A stretch of DNA of 64,000 nucleotides from Acinetobacter rongchengensis (GCF_003611475.1 NZ_RAXT01000001.1:62001-126000), one strand, 5' to 3'; shown: positions 27,440 through 37,533, numbered from the stretch's first letter. Program-made: numbers and translations. Notes: generated from the sequence alone by a model not told the origin.

Positions 27440-27463
27440 CCATATACATGATTTGATGCGTAA

Positions 27464-28045
27464 TTATTTTTGATTTACATCTTTAAGTTCAATTTGCTTA
27501 CGCTCAGGTTCAACCTCGTGGGCTTCTCCATCAATAATGGTTGAGTTTCGACCGTGACCACCCGCTTGTTGGTTCTGCATCTCTTGCATTTGGCGCATTA
27601 AATCTGCAAATGGGTTCTGTCCTTGAGCTCCGCCCATATCTCCCATATTGCCCATCATGCCACCCATCATATTATTCATCATGGCTTGTTGTTTTTTCGC
27701 CATGAATTTCATACCTGCGTTTTGAATCATTTTTTGCACAGGAGGTAAAAGAACCAACAATGCCAAAACATCTGTAATTAAACCCGGAATCATCAAAAGA
27801 ATTCCAGCAAAAGCCAGTGCCATTTTTTTAGTCACAGAAGCATCTGCACCCATTTGCCCTGTCATTTGCATTTGTTGCAATTGCGGCATAATAGTTGCTG
27901 TACTTGAACGTACAATGCTCATACCAATCACAAAAGCAATGATGAACCAAAAGAATACATACCAACCACTGATAAATTGAGCAACCCCAATCCAAACAAC
28001 GATTTCTAATATGATACCGATTAAAATAACGGGAAATAGTTTCAT
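27464..28045 (-). CDS. fxsA: FxsA-family membrane protein
   Basis: 193 aa. E. coli FxsA is an inner-membrane protein whose overproduction relieves phage T7 exclusion by F plasmids; its normal role is unknown. Hydrophobic helices cover about 1-45 and 75-105, with the family segment LLMIPGLITDVLALLVLLPPVQ. The C-terminus is unusual: a Met-rich run (about 120-150, repeated NMMGGMM) and a Gln/Met-rich tail, cytoplasmic by prediction. I use ATG 28045 rather than a TTG three codons upstream. Confidence 0.85.
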   Translation of the reverse strand: MKLFPVILIGIILEIVVWIGVAQFISGWYVFFWFIIAFVIGMSIVRSSTATIMPQLQQMQMTGQMGADASVTKKMALAFAGILLMIPGLITDVLALLVLLPPVQKMIQNAGMKFMAKKQQAMMNNMMGGMMGNMGDMGGAQGQNPFADLMRQMQEMQNQQAGGHGRNSTIIDGEAHEVEPERKQIELKDVNQK

Positions 28046-28185
28046 TAAAAACAATTCATCTCTAAGATAAAAATAATTTTCACTAAAAGTTTTATCAAGT
28101 GTACATAAAATTTTTAGCTTTCACTATTTATAAGGGCATTTAAAAAAATTTAAAGGGTAAACTTGAAGTTAAACTGGATTTATCC

Positions 28186-28503
28186 TCATTTTTGCCACTT
28201 AAGATCGGAAGTTTTATAAAAAAGATAAAGAGCAATCACAGTTCCAATTGGAAACAAAAACAAGAAAATAAGCGCAATGAATCGAGACGTATTCCGCCCC
28301 TTACGTGTACCCTGTGCTGACTGATCTGCTGCAACATAATGTAAATACAGCATCCAACCAAATATCGCAATGAGGATAAGATAAGCTGATAATGCCTCAA
28401 AATCGAATTTACTGAGCATTCCAATGCCTAACAACATTAGCCCCAACACATAAAGCATGAAAATCAAACGATGAATCCAGTAAACTTGCTTATTTTTAAT
28501 CAT
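28186..28503 (-). CDS. Small membrane hypothetical protein
   Basis: 105 aa with three hydrophobic segments (about 10-29, 38-56, 75-94) and a positively charged loop (QGTRKGRNTSR) before the last. No recognised family. Separate from fxsA by 140 bases, and it diverges from ruvC. Confidence 0.65.
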   Translation of the reverse strand: MIKNKQVYWIHRLIFMLYVLGLMLLGIGMLSKFDFEALSAYLILIAIFGWMLYLHYVAADQSAQGTRKGRNTSRFIALIFLFLFPIGTVIALYLFYKTSDLKWQK

Positions 28504-28671
28504 GCGCTTTTGATTAAATCCCTCAAACTTAACTTTTTAAATGTCACGCTTTCCTCTAAATACCTTAATTCATTCATATTTATTAAGTCATCATACAACA
28601 GCCTGAAAATTATACTTACATTTCTTTTGTAGAATCATATAATTGAAATACTCTTGATGATAAGCAGCACT

Positions 28672-29217
28672 ATGTCTTTAATTATTGGAATTGACCCCGG
28701 CTCACGTTTAACGGGTTATGGCATCATTAAAAAAGAAGGTCAAAAACTATCTTTTGTCGATGCAGGAACCATTCGAACTGAAACAACAGAAATGCCTGAA
28801 CGCCTAAAACGGATTTTTGCTGGTGTGGATCGTATTGTCAAATTTCATGGCCCAACAGAAGCAGCTGTTGAACAAGTTTTTATGGCACAAAACCCTGATT
28901 CTGCGTTAAAACTTGGCCAAGCTCGTGGTGCTGCGATTGCTGCTTTGGTCAATTTAGATTTACAAGTTGCTGAATACACTGCTCGTCAAATCAAACAATC
29001 TGTTGTCGGTTATGGTGCTGCAGATAAAGAACAAGTACAAATGATGGTGATGAAATTACTCAATCTTTCAATCAAACCGCAATCAGATGCAGCCGATGCC
29101 TTGGCTGCAGCAATTTGTCATGCACATGCTTCAGGGAGTATGAGTAAACTTGCTGTACTCAACGCCTTGGGCGGTATGGCACGTGGACGTAGTCGCAATA
29201 GCAGTAGAAGACGTTGA
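28672..29217 (+). CDS. ruvC: Holliday junction endonuclease RuvC
   Basis: 181 aa resolvase that cuts four-way junctions with RuvAB. The RNase H-like fold has its acidic residues in IIGIDPGSR (Asp8), the VEQVFMAQN region (Glu) and [14 protein letters not shown] (two Asp). I start at ATG 28672, giving the usual [10 protein letters not shown] opening; the six extra upstream codons are unlikely. ruvA and ruvB are not adjacent. The C-terminus is Arg/Ser-rich ([12 protein letters not shown]). Confidence 0.96.
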   Translation: MSLIIGIDPGSRLTGYGIIKKEGQKLSFVDAGTIRTETTEMPERLKRIFAGVDRIVKFHGPTEAAVEQVFMAQNPDSALKLGQARGAAIAALVNLDLQVAEYTARQIKQSVVGYGAADKEQVQMMVMKLLNLSIKPQSDAADALAAAICHAHASGSMSKLAVLNALGGMARGRSRNSSRRR

Positions 29218-29298
29218 TTAATCATACATAATTCTGTAGATAAATTTACAATCAAACCATTAACATCTATTTTAATCCAAAATGTTAGGCTATAAAAA

Positions 29299-29637
29299 TT
29301 AAAGATAATGAACAGTATCTTTACGAATCTCACGAATGCTCGGTTGTTTTGAATAAGTCGCGATAAGCATTTTACCTGAATTACGTAAATTCTTGTTTTG
29401 TTCAGGGTCTATTCGGATTAAAACCAATTCTTCTGGAATACGTGGATTATGACCTTCTCGGCAAATGATCAAATTTTGATTACGCTCAACAATGGTATAA
29501 TTTGGAAATTCCTTTTGTAATTTTTCTTTGAAAGAAAGTGTTTTATCTTCCTTTTTACTGTCGCCTAACTGCGTATAAATAATCAGCAAAATACATGCTG
29601 CAAAAACAATAGCTACAACTAAATACTTATCAATCAT
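29299..29637 (-). CDS. Membrane-anchored hypothetical protein
   Basis: 112 aa with one N-terminal hydrophobic helix (about 6-22), then a charged soluble domain that starts with a Lys-rich stretch. One Cys (IICREGHNPR). No family recognised. It follows the exported 307 aa protein after one base, so the two are cotranscribed and probably work together in the envelope. Confidence 0.65.
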   Translation of the reverse strand: MIDKYLVVAIVFAACILLIIYTQLGDSKKEDKTLSFKEKLQKEFPNYTIVERNQNLIICREGHNPRIPEELVLIRIDPEQNKNLRNSGKMLIATYSKQPSIREIRKDTVHYL

Positions 29638-29638
29638 T

Positions 29639-30562
29639 TTATTTCACTCGAATATACTTTTGCTGTTGTTCATTGTAATGATAAACACGCGTTTGATTTA
29701 TGGGGATAATTTTAGCAGTATCTCCGATATAGATTTGCTGCGTACCCCAATAATGGATTTCAATATCATACAAACCATGATGTTCAGTGCTTAAAAATCG
29801 ATAATCCGCATGTGTATTATAAATTTTATCACTTCCTGTAACTTCATTGTCATGAGCAATTTGTGCAACATCCAATTTTATCATCACAGGTTTTTCATCA
29901 AAAGGAACGATATAAAGCTGCTTACTAGAATACCCTTGTCGACTATAGGCTTGTTCTTCTACATAGCCTTTTACATTTGGGCCAATTTTTCGAATATTTT
30001 TAATAATCTTTTCAGTTGAATACGGTGAAAAATCAAAATCACCATTCATCCAACTTGTTTGATCTTGGCTTTGGCTAATTAACTCAAATTTCCCAACAGT
30101 ATTTTTCTTAAATAGATAAATTTGAGTAAACGTTGCACATACACCACAGAAGTTAAGTACTTCATTGTTTTTATCTATTGAAACCTCTGTGGTGCTGATC
30201 AGGTAGCGTAATTCATTTTGAGCATTTCGATATATTTTGGCTGGACTAAACACAATAACAGCATCATTGTTTTCTGAAATTGCGGTACGTTCAGCATTTT
30301 TAATTCCCACATAATCCACATTATTATTATCTAATTGTTGAATTTTTACATATTGAATATCTTTTTGATATAAAGCCATCATGACCGTTTTAAATTCTAA
30401 ATCTTGTAATATGATTTTTTCTTTGGATTTTTCGGCTGATTTTACTGCAATATTTTGTGTAGATACCGGATTACCAAAACTCGGCTGAACACTATTTAAA
30501 CCAAGCAATAAACTAAACAGAATAACATTTGCGTTATATTTTTCTAGACTGTTTTTTATCAT
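29639..30562 (-). CDS. Exported hypothetical protein with a CxxC motif
   Basis: 307 aa. A long N-terminal signal sequence (hydrophobic about 13-24) probably ends near PSFG (residue 30). The mature domain is beta-rich in character and has one CGVC motif near residue 142, the only cysteines, so a disulfide or metal site is likely. Late residues IEIHYWGTQQIYIGD and the C-terminal YNEQQQKYIRVK suggest a repeat-strand fold. No family recognised. It lies 24 bases after acyP and may be in the same transcript. Confidence 0.65.
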   Translation of the reverse strand: MIKNSLEKYNANVILFSLLLGLNSVQPSFGNPVSTQNIAVKSAEKSKEKIILQDLEFKTVMMALYQKDIQYVKIQQLDNNNVDYVGIKNAERTAISENNDAVIVFSPAKIYRNAQNELRYLISTTEVSIDKNNEVLNFCGVCATFTQIYLFKKNTVGKFELISQSQDQTSWMNGDFDFSPYSTEKIIKNIRKIGPNVKGYVEEQAYSRQGYSSKQLYIVPFDEKPVMIKLDVAQIAHDNEVTGSDKIYNTHADYRFLSTEHHGLYDIEIHYWGTQQIYIGDTAKIIPINQTRVYHYNEQQQKYIRVK

Positions 30563-30586
30563 TTTATATTAATTCTCTTTATGATT

Positions 30587-30868
30587 TTAAAACGTATCAC
30601 GAATCATTCTAAAATCATTAAAACTCGAGTCAGCTTCAATTTCAATCTGCTGAATGTATTCAACTTGTGCATGTAAAGGGCCAACATAGCTATGTTGTGT
30701 CATTGATACAATGGCTTGCTGTTCACCAATAATAACCGCTTCAACCTCTCCTGTTGTTAGATTTTTCACATAACCTTTTAGATCAAGTTGAATCGCCTCT
30801 TTTTCAAACCAACGACGATAGCCTACACCTTGCACTTTACCTTGAATGATCAGTTTGACAGCTTTCAT
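30587..30868 (-). CDS. acyP: Acylphosphatase
   Basis: 93 aa, the normal size. It hydrolyses acyl phosphates such as carbamoyl and acetyl phosphate. The phosphate loop GKVQGVGYRRW holds catalytic Arg18, and KNLTTGEVE holds catalytic Asn36. The ATG overlaps the nnr stop by 4 bases, so the two are coupled. Confidence 0.95.
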   Translation of the reverse strand: MKAVKLIIQGKVQGVGYRRWFEKEAIQLDLKGYVKNLTTGEVEAVIIGEQQAIVSMTQHSYVGPLHAQVEYIQQIEIEADSSFNDFRMIRDTF

Positions 30869-32403
30869 ATTATGCTACCTGTTAAATTCTTAGGTATTTG
30901 ATGATTAACTACATAATATACTGCCTCAGACATATGCTGCGCCTGCAGACCTCTTTGCCCTTGTTGTGCAAGATAATCTCCTGCAAGAGCATGTAAAGTC
31001 ACAATTTCATGCAAAGCAATTTTCTCTGCGAATTGTGCTTTTAAACTGGCGATCATTCCTGCGAGAACATCCCCCATACCACCCGTCCCCATTCCTGCAT
31101 TCCCCGCAGTACAAATCCACAATTGATCATCCAGTATTAAACTACCCGCACCTTTAAGCACCCATTGTCCTGAATATTTGTTTTGCAATGCGTAAATGGA
31201 TTGAATTCGATCACTCTCAATATCTTTAACACTGCAATTCAATAATTTAGCCGCCTCACCTGGATGCGGTGTTAAATAAGTATTCGCCATAAATGGCGTC
31301 GATTGCTCTGCTAAAAACCACAGTGCGTCAGCATCTAAAATCACGTGTAAGTGTGTGGCTGAATTGATCTGAGGAAACCATTTTAAAAACTGCTGTTCCG
31401 CCCAATCATCACGCCCCAGCCCCATACCAAAACTTACAGCATCGACTTGTTGCAGCAAAGTTTGAATATCTTGCTGAGTGAATACATTGATATCACGCAA
31501 CATAATATTCGGAGAACGTGCCAAAATTGCAGTATGATGCTTTGCATGACAAACAATGGTCACTTTACCTGCGCCTGCACTAAAAGCAGATTCTGCTGCC
31601 ATCATCACTGCACCGCCCATTTCCGCATGTCCTCCAATCATCAAGACATGTCCATAACTCCCTTTATGCCCAAAGGCTTGGCGCTGTGGTAATTCAATTT
31701 GATTCGATGACAATTGTGCAATTGGCTTTAATTCTGCATCCGTTGGAATAACTGAGATTACTTCAACCTGCCCTGAATATTCCTTCGCTTGTCCTGTAAA
31801 CAACCCCGCTTTTAAGCCTAAAACTGTATAGGTTCGGTCTGCTTTGATTGCAATCGGTAAAGCTTGCCCTGTATTGGCATTTAAACCACTTGGAATATCG
31901 ATGGCGATTTTAAGACCTGATTGTGCATTAAATGTTTCAATGATTTCTTGCCAAAACTGATCTAAATCTCGATTCAGGCCAATCCCGAATAAAGCATCAA
32001 TATGACAATCAAATTGCGCCATAATCGGATGATTGGATGCAAATTTATGTTGAATATTTTGATTGAAAATTTGATGAATCGACAATTGATACTGTTTTGC
32101 CATTTCAACAGCTAAGTTTAAATCTCTGGACTCGCCCAACGGAGTTGCAAAAATTTCAACATGATAGCCGAATTGTTGTAAATACAGCGCTATGCAATAA
32201 CCATCACCCGCATTATTTCCCGCACCACACCATACCGCTATTTTTCTAATTTTAGATTCAGAACGCTTAAATACATGATCGAGACGTTGTGCAATTGACC
32301 ATGCTACCTGCTGCATCAAACCAAAAGCGCTATTTTGCTGAGCAAACCAACGACGTTCCCATGCTTGTATTTCGTGGCTGTGATAAACTTGTTGATACAT
32401 CAT
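30865..32403 (-). CDS. nnr: Bifunctional NAD(P)H-hydrate epimerase / ADP-dependent dehydratase
   Basis: 512 aa fusion that repairs damaged NAD(P)H hydrates. The N-terminal YjeF-N epimerase domain (about 1-210) has WCGAGNNAGDGYCIA. The C-terminal YjeF-C dehydratase domain (about 225-500) has GHKGSYGHVLMIGG, LTPHPGEAAKLL and the ADP-binding GNAGMGTGGMGDVLAG. This is the E. coli Nnr layout. It diverges from queG; E. coli also places these two genes side by side and divergent. Confidence 0.95.
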   Translation of the reverse strand: MMYQQVYHSHEIQAWERRWFAQQNSAFGLMQQVAWSIAQRLDHVFKRSESKIRKIAVWCGAGNNAGDGYCIALYLQQFGYHVEIFATPLGESRDLNLAVEMAKQYQLSIHQIFNQNIQHKFASNHPIMAQFDCHIDALFGIGLNRDLDQFWQEIIETFNAQSGLKIAIDIPSGLNANTGQALPIAIKADRTYTVLGLKAGLFTGQAKEYSGQVEVISVIPTDAELKPIAQLSSNQIELPQRQAFGHKGSYGHVLMIGGHAEMGGAVMMAAESAFSAGAGKVTIVCHAKHHTAILARSPNIMLRDINVFTQQDIQTLLQQVDAVSFGMGLGRDDWAEQQFLKWFPQINSATHLHVILDADALWFLAEQSTPFMANTYLTPHPGEAAKLLNCSVKDIESDRIQSIYALQNKYSGQWVLKGAGSLILDDQLWICTAGNAGMGTGGMGDVLAGMIASLKAQFAEKIALHEIVTLHALAGDYLAQQGQRGLQAQHMSEAVYYVVNHQIPKNLTGSII

Positions 32404-32443
32404 CGTGCCCTCTTTTACTGTTTTTTAGCTCATTGATTTTACT

Positions 32444-33544
32444 ATGCCAGCAACGTCATCTTCACCACATATCCCCTTGCAACAGATTGATTCACAGGAA
32501 TTAAAGCTTTGGATCAAGCAACAAGCTTTGCAATTAGGTTTTGCTGATTGTGTCATTGCTCGCCCTGATGCTCAAGCTGAATTAGTGCGATTTAAAGAAT
32601 ATTTAAAACGTGGCTATCATGGTGATATGAAGTTTCTTGAAGAAAATTTAGAAAAAAGAGCCGATCCAACACTTTTAGTTCCAGGTACTAAAAGCATTAT
32701 TTGTGTACGAATGAATTATTTAGTCGAAACACCCAAACCACGTTATGTACCCGATGAACCTAATTCGGCAATCATTGCACGGTACGCACGTGGGCGTGAC
32801 TATCACAAAGTCATGCGTGGTCGTTTAAAAACCTTAGCCAGCAAGATTAAAGAAAAAGTAGGAGAATTTGAGTCACGTCCTTTTGCAGATTCAGCACCTA
32901 TTTTCGAAAAGTCTTTGGCTGAAAATGCAGGCATGGGCTGGACAGGAAAACACACCTTACTCATTCACAAAAAATCAGGTTCTTTTTTTGTACTTGGTGA
33001 ATTATTCACTTCGCTAGAATTGCCTTTTGATGAACCTACAACATCACATTGCGGATCGTGTACAGCCTGTATTGATATTTGCCCGACGCAAGCGATTATT
33101 GAACCCTATATGCTTGATGCTCGCAAATGTATCGCCTATTTAACCATTGAATATAAAGGCATCATCCCTGAAGAACTACGCCGTGGTATTGGCAATCGAG
33201 TCTTTGGCTGCGATGACTGCCAGTTGATTTGCCCTTGGAACAGTTTCGCTAAAAAAGCCACGATTGAAGATTTCAATCCTAGACATAATCTAGACCAAAT
33301 GACGTTATTGGACTTATGGCACTGGGATGAAGCAACTTTTTTAACGTGTACCGAAGGTAGCCCAATACGGCGCACAGGTTACCAAAGTTTTATGCGAAAT
33401 ATTGCAATTGGGCTAGGAAATGCACCTTTTTCGCCTCAAATAATGCAAGCATTGCAACAAAATAAATCACGACATGATGAAGTTGTGCAAGTCCATATTG
33501 ACTGGGCTATCGCAGAACAATACTGTAAACAACTGGAAAATTAA
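32444..33544 (+). CDS. queG: Epoxyqueuosine reductase QueG
   Basis: 366 aa. Last step of queuosine tRNA modification: reduces epoxyqueuosine using cobalamin and two 4Fe-4S clusters. The cluster motifs are CGSCTACIDICPTQAI and GCDDCQLICPW. The middle region has FADSAPIFEKSLAENAGMGWTGKHTL, a family hallmark. Only 40 bases separate it from the divergent nnr gene. Length agrees with E. coli QueG (379 aa). Confidence 0.95.
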   Translation: MPATSSSPHIPLQQIDSQELKLWIKQQALQLGFADCVIARPDAQAELVRFKEYLKRGYHGDMKFLEENLEKRADPTLLVPGTKSIICVRMNYLVETPKPRYVPDEPNSAIIARYARGRDYHKVMRGRLKTLASKIKEKVGEFESRPFADSAPIFEKSLAENAGMGWTGKHTLLIHKKSGSFFVLGELFTSLELPFDEPTTSHCGSCTACIDICPTQAIIEPYMLDARKCIAYLTIEYKGIIPEELRRGIGNRVFGCDDCQLICPWNSFAKKATIEDFNPRHNLDQMTLLDLWHWDEATFLTCTEGSPIRRTGYQSFMRNIAIGLGNAPFSPQIMQALQQNKSRHDEVVQVHIDWAIAEQYCKQLEN

Positions 33545-33785
33545 GCTTATTATTTTAATTTTCTTAATGAAGACTTGAATTTTCAGATATTTACAAAATT
33601 CTTATTTTTTCCGCTTTTTAATCGCAAATACAAAGAAGTTTCTAATTCAATGAATCATAATTTTGTAAGTAATTCACAGGAAAACTGTTCAATATTGCAA
33701 CTATATCTATAATTTCTGTTTTCTATTTTATTGATCTTTTTAATCGTAAGATACCATCATATTTGGACTTTTTTGCCCTTTGGAA

Positions 33786-33803
33786 TTGGCACGAATTATG
33801 TAT
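33786..33803 (+). promoter_or_regulatory. Weak sigma-54-like promoter match upstream of bioB
   Basis: TTGGCACG (33786-33793) matches the -24 element exactly. Ten bases after GG comes GT (33800-33801) where the consensus has GC. The spacing is right but the -12 element is imperfect, so this may be chance. Confidence 0.2.
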
Positions 33804-33816
33804 TATAAACACCATT

Positions 33817-33831
33817 AGATAATGATTATCA
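33817..33831. promoter_or_regulatory. Fur-box-like palindrome before bioB
   Basis: AGATAATGATTATCA matches the 7-1-7 Fur consensus TGATAATNATTATCA at all but the first base. It ends 12 bases before the bioB ATG, where binding would block transcription or initiation. BioB consumes iron-sulfur clusters, so iron control is plausible. Inference from sequence only. Confidence 0.5.
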
Positions 33832-33843
33832 CGGATTAGACCA

Positions 33844-34833
33844 ATGACTGTACGTAATGACTGGACTCGTGAAGAAATTCAGGTTTTATACAATCAACCC
33901 TTTCTTGATTTGGTATTTAAAGCGCAACAAACGCATCGTGAACATTTCGATGCCAATACGATTCAAGTCAGCACTTTACTTTCAATTAAAACAGGTAAAT
34001 GCCCTGAAGATTGCAAATACTGTTCTCAGTCTGCACGTTATGACTCAAAACTTGAAGCTGAAAAACGTATTGCCGTTGAAAAAGTGATTAGTGAAGCAAA
34101 AGAAGCGCTTGCTTCAGGCTCTTCACGTTTTTGCATGGGTGCAGCATGGCGTAATCCACATGAAAGAGATATGCCTTATGTGATTGAAATGGTTCGTGAA
34201 GTCAAAGCATTAGGTTTAGAAACCTGTATGACTTTGGGTATGCTCAACCAGTCTCAAGCTGAACGTTTACATGAAGCAGGTTTAGATTATTACAATCATA
34301 ACTTAGACACTTCTCGTGAATATTATTCACATATTATTAGCACACGTACTTTTGATGATCGCTTAAATACCTTGGATCATGTGCGTAATGCAGGTATGAA
34401 AGTGTGTAGTGGTGGTATTGTTGGTTTAGGTGAAAGCCGTAAAGACCGTATTGGTCTGCTGCATGAATTGGCCACTTTAGCCATTCATCCTGAGTCAGTG
34501 CCAATCAATATGCTGGTTCCTATTGAAGGTACGCCATTGGCCGATGTTGAAAAACTTGATGTTACCGAATGGATTCGCACCATTGCTGTAGCTCGCATTA
34601 TCATGCCAAAAAGCTATATTCGCCTTTCAGCTGGACGTGAATCACTGTCAGATGCGGACCAAGCATTGGCATTTATGGCTGGTGCAAACTCCCTGTTTAG
34701 TGGTGAAAAACTGCTCACCACACCGAACGCAGGTGAAGGCAAAGATAAACAATTATTCAATAAACTGGGTTTAAAAGTTGAAAAAGCAAAACCTACGGTT
34801 GCTGAATTATCTATTGATGCAATGGCAAGCTAA
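33844..34833 (+). CDS. bioB: Biotin synthase
   Basis: 329 aa radical-SAM enzyme that inserts sulfur into dethiobiotin. The 4Fe-4S cysteines Cys53, Cys57 and Cys60 are in CPEDCKYC. The [2Fe-2S] cysteines are in [16 protein letters not shown] and KVCSGGIVG, and the ligand Arg lies in YIRLSAGRE. It stands alone; no other bio genes are in the window. A Fur-like palindrome lies just upstream and a strong terminator follows. Confidence 0.97.
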   Translation: MTVRNDWTREEIQVLYNQPFLDLVFKAQQTHREHFDANTIQVSTLLSIKTGKCPEDCKYCSQSARYDSKLEAEKRIAVEKVISEAKEALASGSSRFCMGAAWRNPHERDMPYVIEMVREVKALGLETCMTLGMLNQSQAERLHEAGLDYYNHNLDTSREYYSHIISTRTFDDRLNTLDHVRNAGMKVCSGGIVGLGESRKDRIGLLHELATLAIHPESVPINMLVPIEGTPLADVEKLDVTEWIRTIAVARIIMPKSYIRLSAGRESLSDADQALAFMAGANSLFSGEKLLTTPNAGEGKDKQLFNKLGLKVEKAKPTVAELSIDAMAS

Positions 34834-34843
34834 AACACACAAT

Positions 34844-34872
34844 AAATCCCTCTGATAAAAGAGGGATTTATA
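34844..34872 (+). terminator. Rho-independent terminator of bioB
   Basis: AAATCCCTCT (34844-34853) pairs perfectly with AGAGGGATTT (34860-34869) over a six-base loop. Confidence 0.8.
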
Positions 34873-34983
34873 TATAAATTTCTGATCCGTAAAATAGGTC
34901 TTTTACTTCGCTTGTTGACCGTTATCTTTAAAAATAAAAGACATAATTTCAACATATTTCTTTTCAATAAAATCAATAAGCAA

Positions 34984-35196
34984 CTATAAAGAAGTCACTA
35001 AGATTCCATACTTTGAAGTCAAATACATTCCCTGACGAATAATATCCGTGCCATTGACATGATGTACTTTTAATTCTTGAGTAATAGCATCATATTGAAA
35101 AGCATCAAAACAGTCCTGATGCTGACAAAGCCAATTTAAAGTATCAGCAATATGCTCATCGACAATATAAGTTTCTGCAAGAAAATTTTTAGCCAT
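34984..35196 (-). CDS. Small hypothetical protein
   Basis: 70 aa, soluble, opening MAKNFLAETYIVDEHIADTL. No signal, membrane segment or recognised family; two Cys (LCQHQDCF). A hairpin resembling a terminator (about 35329-35360, stem with one mismatch) lies upstream. Codon use is normal for the window. It may be coding, but I cannot assign a role. Confidence 0.55.
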   Translation of the reverse strand: MAKNFLAETYIVDEHIADTLNWLCQHQDCFDAFQYDAITQELKVHHVNGTDIIRQGMYLTSKYGILVTSL

Positions 35197-35402
35197 GATA
35201 ATAAAATTGAGAATAACAATCTCGTAATTGTATCTGAAATCAATTTCTGATCAAAAGCGAAGACATAAAAAATCAAAACAATGAAACGATTGAAATATTG
35301 AATCTCAAATTTTCAAACAAAAAACCACCATATTTTGTTGAATATGATGGCATTTTTATTTAATTACATCTGTCACATGATTAATTTAATGTATAGAATA
35401 AA

Positions 35403-35507
35403 TTAATGATGCGCTCCACATTTACGGCATTCTTTAACCACGAAGTTATGCCCGATTTCATACTCATAACTATGAATACATAGTAGTTTTCTGATTTTGC
35501 TTAACAT
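35403..35507 (-). CDS. 34-aa Cys/His-rich small protein
   Basis: Short gene starting at ATG 35505-35507 with AGGGAG seven bases upstream, an excellent ribosome binding site. The product has a basic N-terminus, then Cys-x-His (LLCIHSY) and a C-terminal CRKCGAHH, a pattern suited to binding one zinc ion. The spacing recalls small DUF1660-like proteins, but I am not sure of the family. It is isolated, between the 70-aa gene and the acyl-CoA synthetase gene. Confidence 0.6.
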   Translation of the reverse strand: MLSKIRKLLCIHSYEYEIGHNFVVKECRKCGAHH

Positions 35508-35884
35508 TCCTTAACTCCCTTAACATTCCTACTTGTTTTATTTCTTCCTGAAAAACGATAAAGAAAGCCTAATTAGACTTTTAAATATAATTATCACAAT
35601 TTTTCATAAGATGAAATATATTTTCTTACATCTTTAGTCGTAGACAGATAAAGGCTTTTATAACAGATTTTTAGAGACTGATTTTCAAATCGTGATAATT
35701 CATTAAATTATTGGTTTTATTGCTTAAATTCAGTTTTTTGTATTAAAAAATGTTGCTTTTTAATCTTGATTTAATCTAACTTTTATATAGGATGAAATGA
35801 TAGCTTTTTTTATTAACACACTTTTTAACTAGAAAGCTCTAATACACAATTTAACGTATCCATAAGATTATAAAGGGATTTAAT
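35508..35884. other. AT-rich divergent intergenic region
   Basis: Upstream of the 34-aa gene (minus) and the acyl-CoA synthetase gene (plus). TTAACATTCC occurs twice (35501-35510 and 35520-35529). No other structure recognised. Confidence 0.35.
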
Positions 35885-37513
35885 ATGCAAGGAAGAATGA
35901 TGCAACACCCCCTCCTGATCAGTAGCATGATTGAACATGCTGCACGTTATCATGGAGATACTGCGATTATTTCAAAAAATACAGACGGTACGATTACTCA
36001 AACAGATTGGACACATATCACTGAAAACTCTAAACGTTTTGCCAATGCTTTACAGTCTCTTGGACTGGTTCAAGGCGATCGTATTGCAACAATCGCATGG
36101 AACAACCATCGACACCTTGAATCATGGTATGCCATCTCAGGAAGTGGGTTAATTTGCCACACCATTAACCCTCGCCTATTTCCAGAGCAACTAGTTTTTA
36201 TTATTAATGATGCACAAGATCGTGTTGTATTATTTGATAAAACCTTCCTTCCTTTAATTCGTGCTGTGAAAGCCCATACACCAACTGTTGAACATTTTGT
36301 TTACCTTGGCGCTTTCGACCAAGACGTCGCAGATGCTGTACCAGATGTGAAATTCTATGATGCACTGATTGCCGAACATTCTGCGCAATACCAATGGCCT
36401 GCACTAGACGAAAACACTGCAAGTTCACTGTGTTATACCTCGGGTACAACAGGTAATCCTAAGGGTGCTTTATACAGCCACCGTTCAACAGTACTTCACA
36501 CTTATGCCATTTGCTTACCAGACTCATTAAATTTATCTGCCAATGACATCATGTTACCTGTCGTCCCGATGTTCCATGTTAATGCATGGGGTACACCGTA
36601 TGCAGCTGCAATGGTCGGTTGTACCTTTGTACTTCCTGGCCCTGGCTTAGACGGTGCAAGCTTGGTGCAAATGATTGATGATTATAAAGTCAGTATTGCA
36701 CTTGGCGTACCAACCATTTGGCAAGGTTTGCTTGCAGCAGCCAAGCAAACGGGTAGTCCATTAAACAGTTTAAAACGCAATGTCGTCGGTGGTTCTGCTT
36801 GTCCACCTGCGATGATGAAAGCCTTTAGAGATGTTTATGATTGTGAAACAATTCATGCTTGGGGGATGACTGAAATGAGTCCTTTAGGTACAGGCAATCA
36901 ACTCAAAGCAAAACATCAACAACTTTCAGCGGAAGAACAATTTAAAGTACGTTTATCTCAAGGTCGTCCACCTTTTGGTGTCGATCTACGTATTACCGAT
37001 GAAGAAAATGGAACCAATGAAGTTTGTCGTGATGGGCATAGCACTGGTAATCTTCAAGTCAGAGGTCACTGGATTATCGAATCTTATTATGGAAAGTCAG
37101 ATCACGCCTTAACTACAGATGGCTGGTTCGATACAGGTGATATTGCTTCAATAAATGAAGATGGATATTTATTATTAAGTGACCGTGCTAAAGATTTAAT
37201 TAAATCAGGTGGTGAATGGATATCTTCTGTAGAATTGGAAAATATTGCCATGAATCACCCTGAAATTGCGATGGCTGCCGTGATTGCTGCAGATCACCCT
37301 AAATGGGATGAACGTCCAGTTGTGATCGCGATTAAACAACAAGGTTCAACAATTACAGAACAAGATTTATTAGACTACTATGCGGACAAAATCGCCAAAT
37401 GGCAGATTCCAGATAAAGTTGTTTTTGTAGAGTCAATTCCTTTAACGGGTACAGGCAAAATGCTGAAGCGTGACCTACGTGAACAATATGGAAAAATATT
37501 GTTAACTGAATAA
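35885..37513 (+). CDS. Medium/long-chain fatty acyl-CoA synthetase (AMP-binding family)
   Basis: 542 aa adenylate-forming enzyme activating a fatty acid to acyl-CoA. Motifs in order: [18 protein letters not shown] (P-loop, about 187-204), [12 protein letters not shown] (about 325), [10 protein letters not shown] (about 415), [13 protein letters not shown] (about 435) and catalytic Lys in TGTGKMLKR near the C-terminus. It resembles AlkK-type medium-chain synthetases in length and in the GMTEMSP motif. Substrate length is not decidable from sequence. Monocistronic, with AAGGGAT before the ATG and a strong terminator. Confidence 0.9.
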   Translation: MQGRMMQHPLLISSMIEHAARYHGDTAIISKNTDGTITQTDWTHITENSKRFANALQSLGLVQGDRIATIAWNNHRHLESWYAISGSGLICHTINPRLFPEQLVFIINDAQDRVVLFDKTFLPLIRAVKAHTPTVEHFVYLGAFDQDVADAVPDVKFYDALIAEHSAQYQWPALDENTASSLCYTSGTTGNPKGALYSHRSTVLHTYAICLPDSLNLSANDIMLPVVPMFHVNAWGTPYAAAMVGCTFVLPGPGLDGASLVQMIDDYKVSIALGVPTIWQGLLAAAKQTGSPLNSLKRNVVGGSACPPAMMKAFRDVYDCETIHAWGMTEMSPLGTGNQLKAKHQQLSAEEQFKVRLSQGRPPFGVDLRITDEENGTNEVCRDGHSTGNLQVRGHWIIESYYGKSDHALTTDGWFDTGDIASINEDGYLLLSDRAKDLIKSGGEWISSVELENIAMNHPEIAMAAVIAADHPKWDERPVVIAIKQQGSTITEQDLLDYYADKIAKWQIPDKVVFVESIPLTGTGKMLKRDLREQYGKILLTE

Positions 37514-37533
37514 ATAAACCATTTAATACTTAC

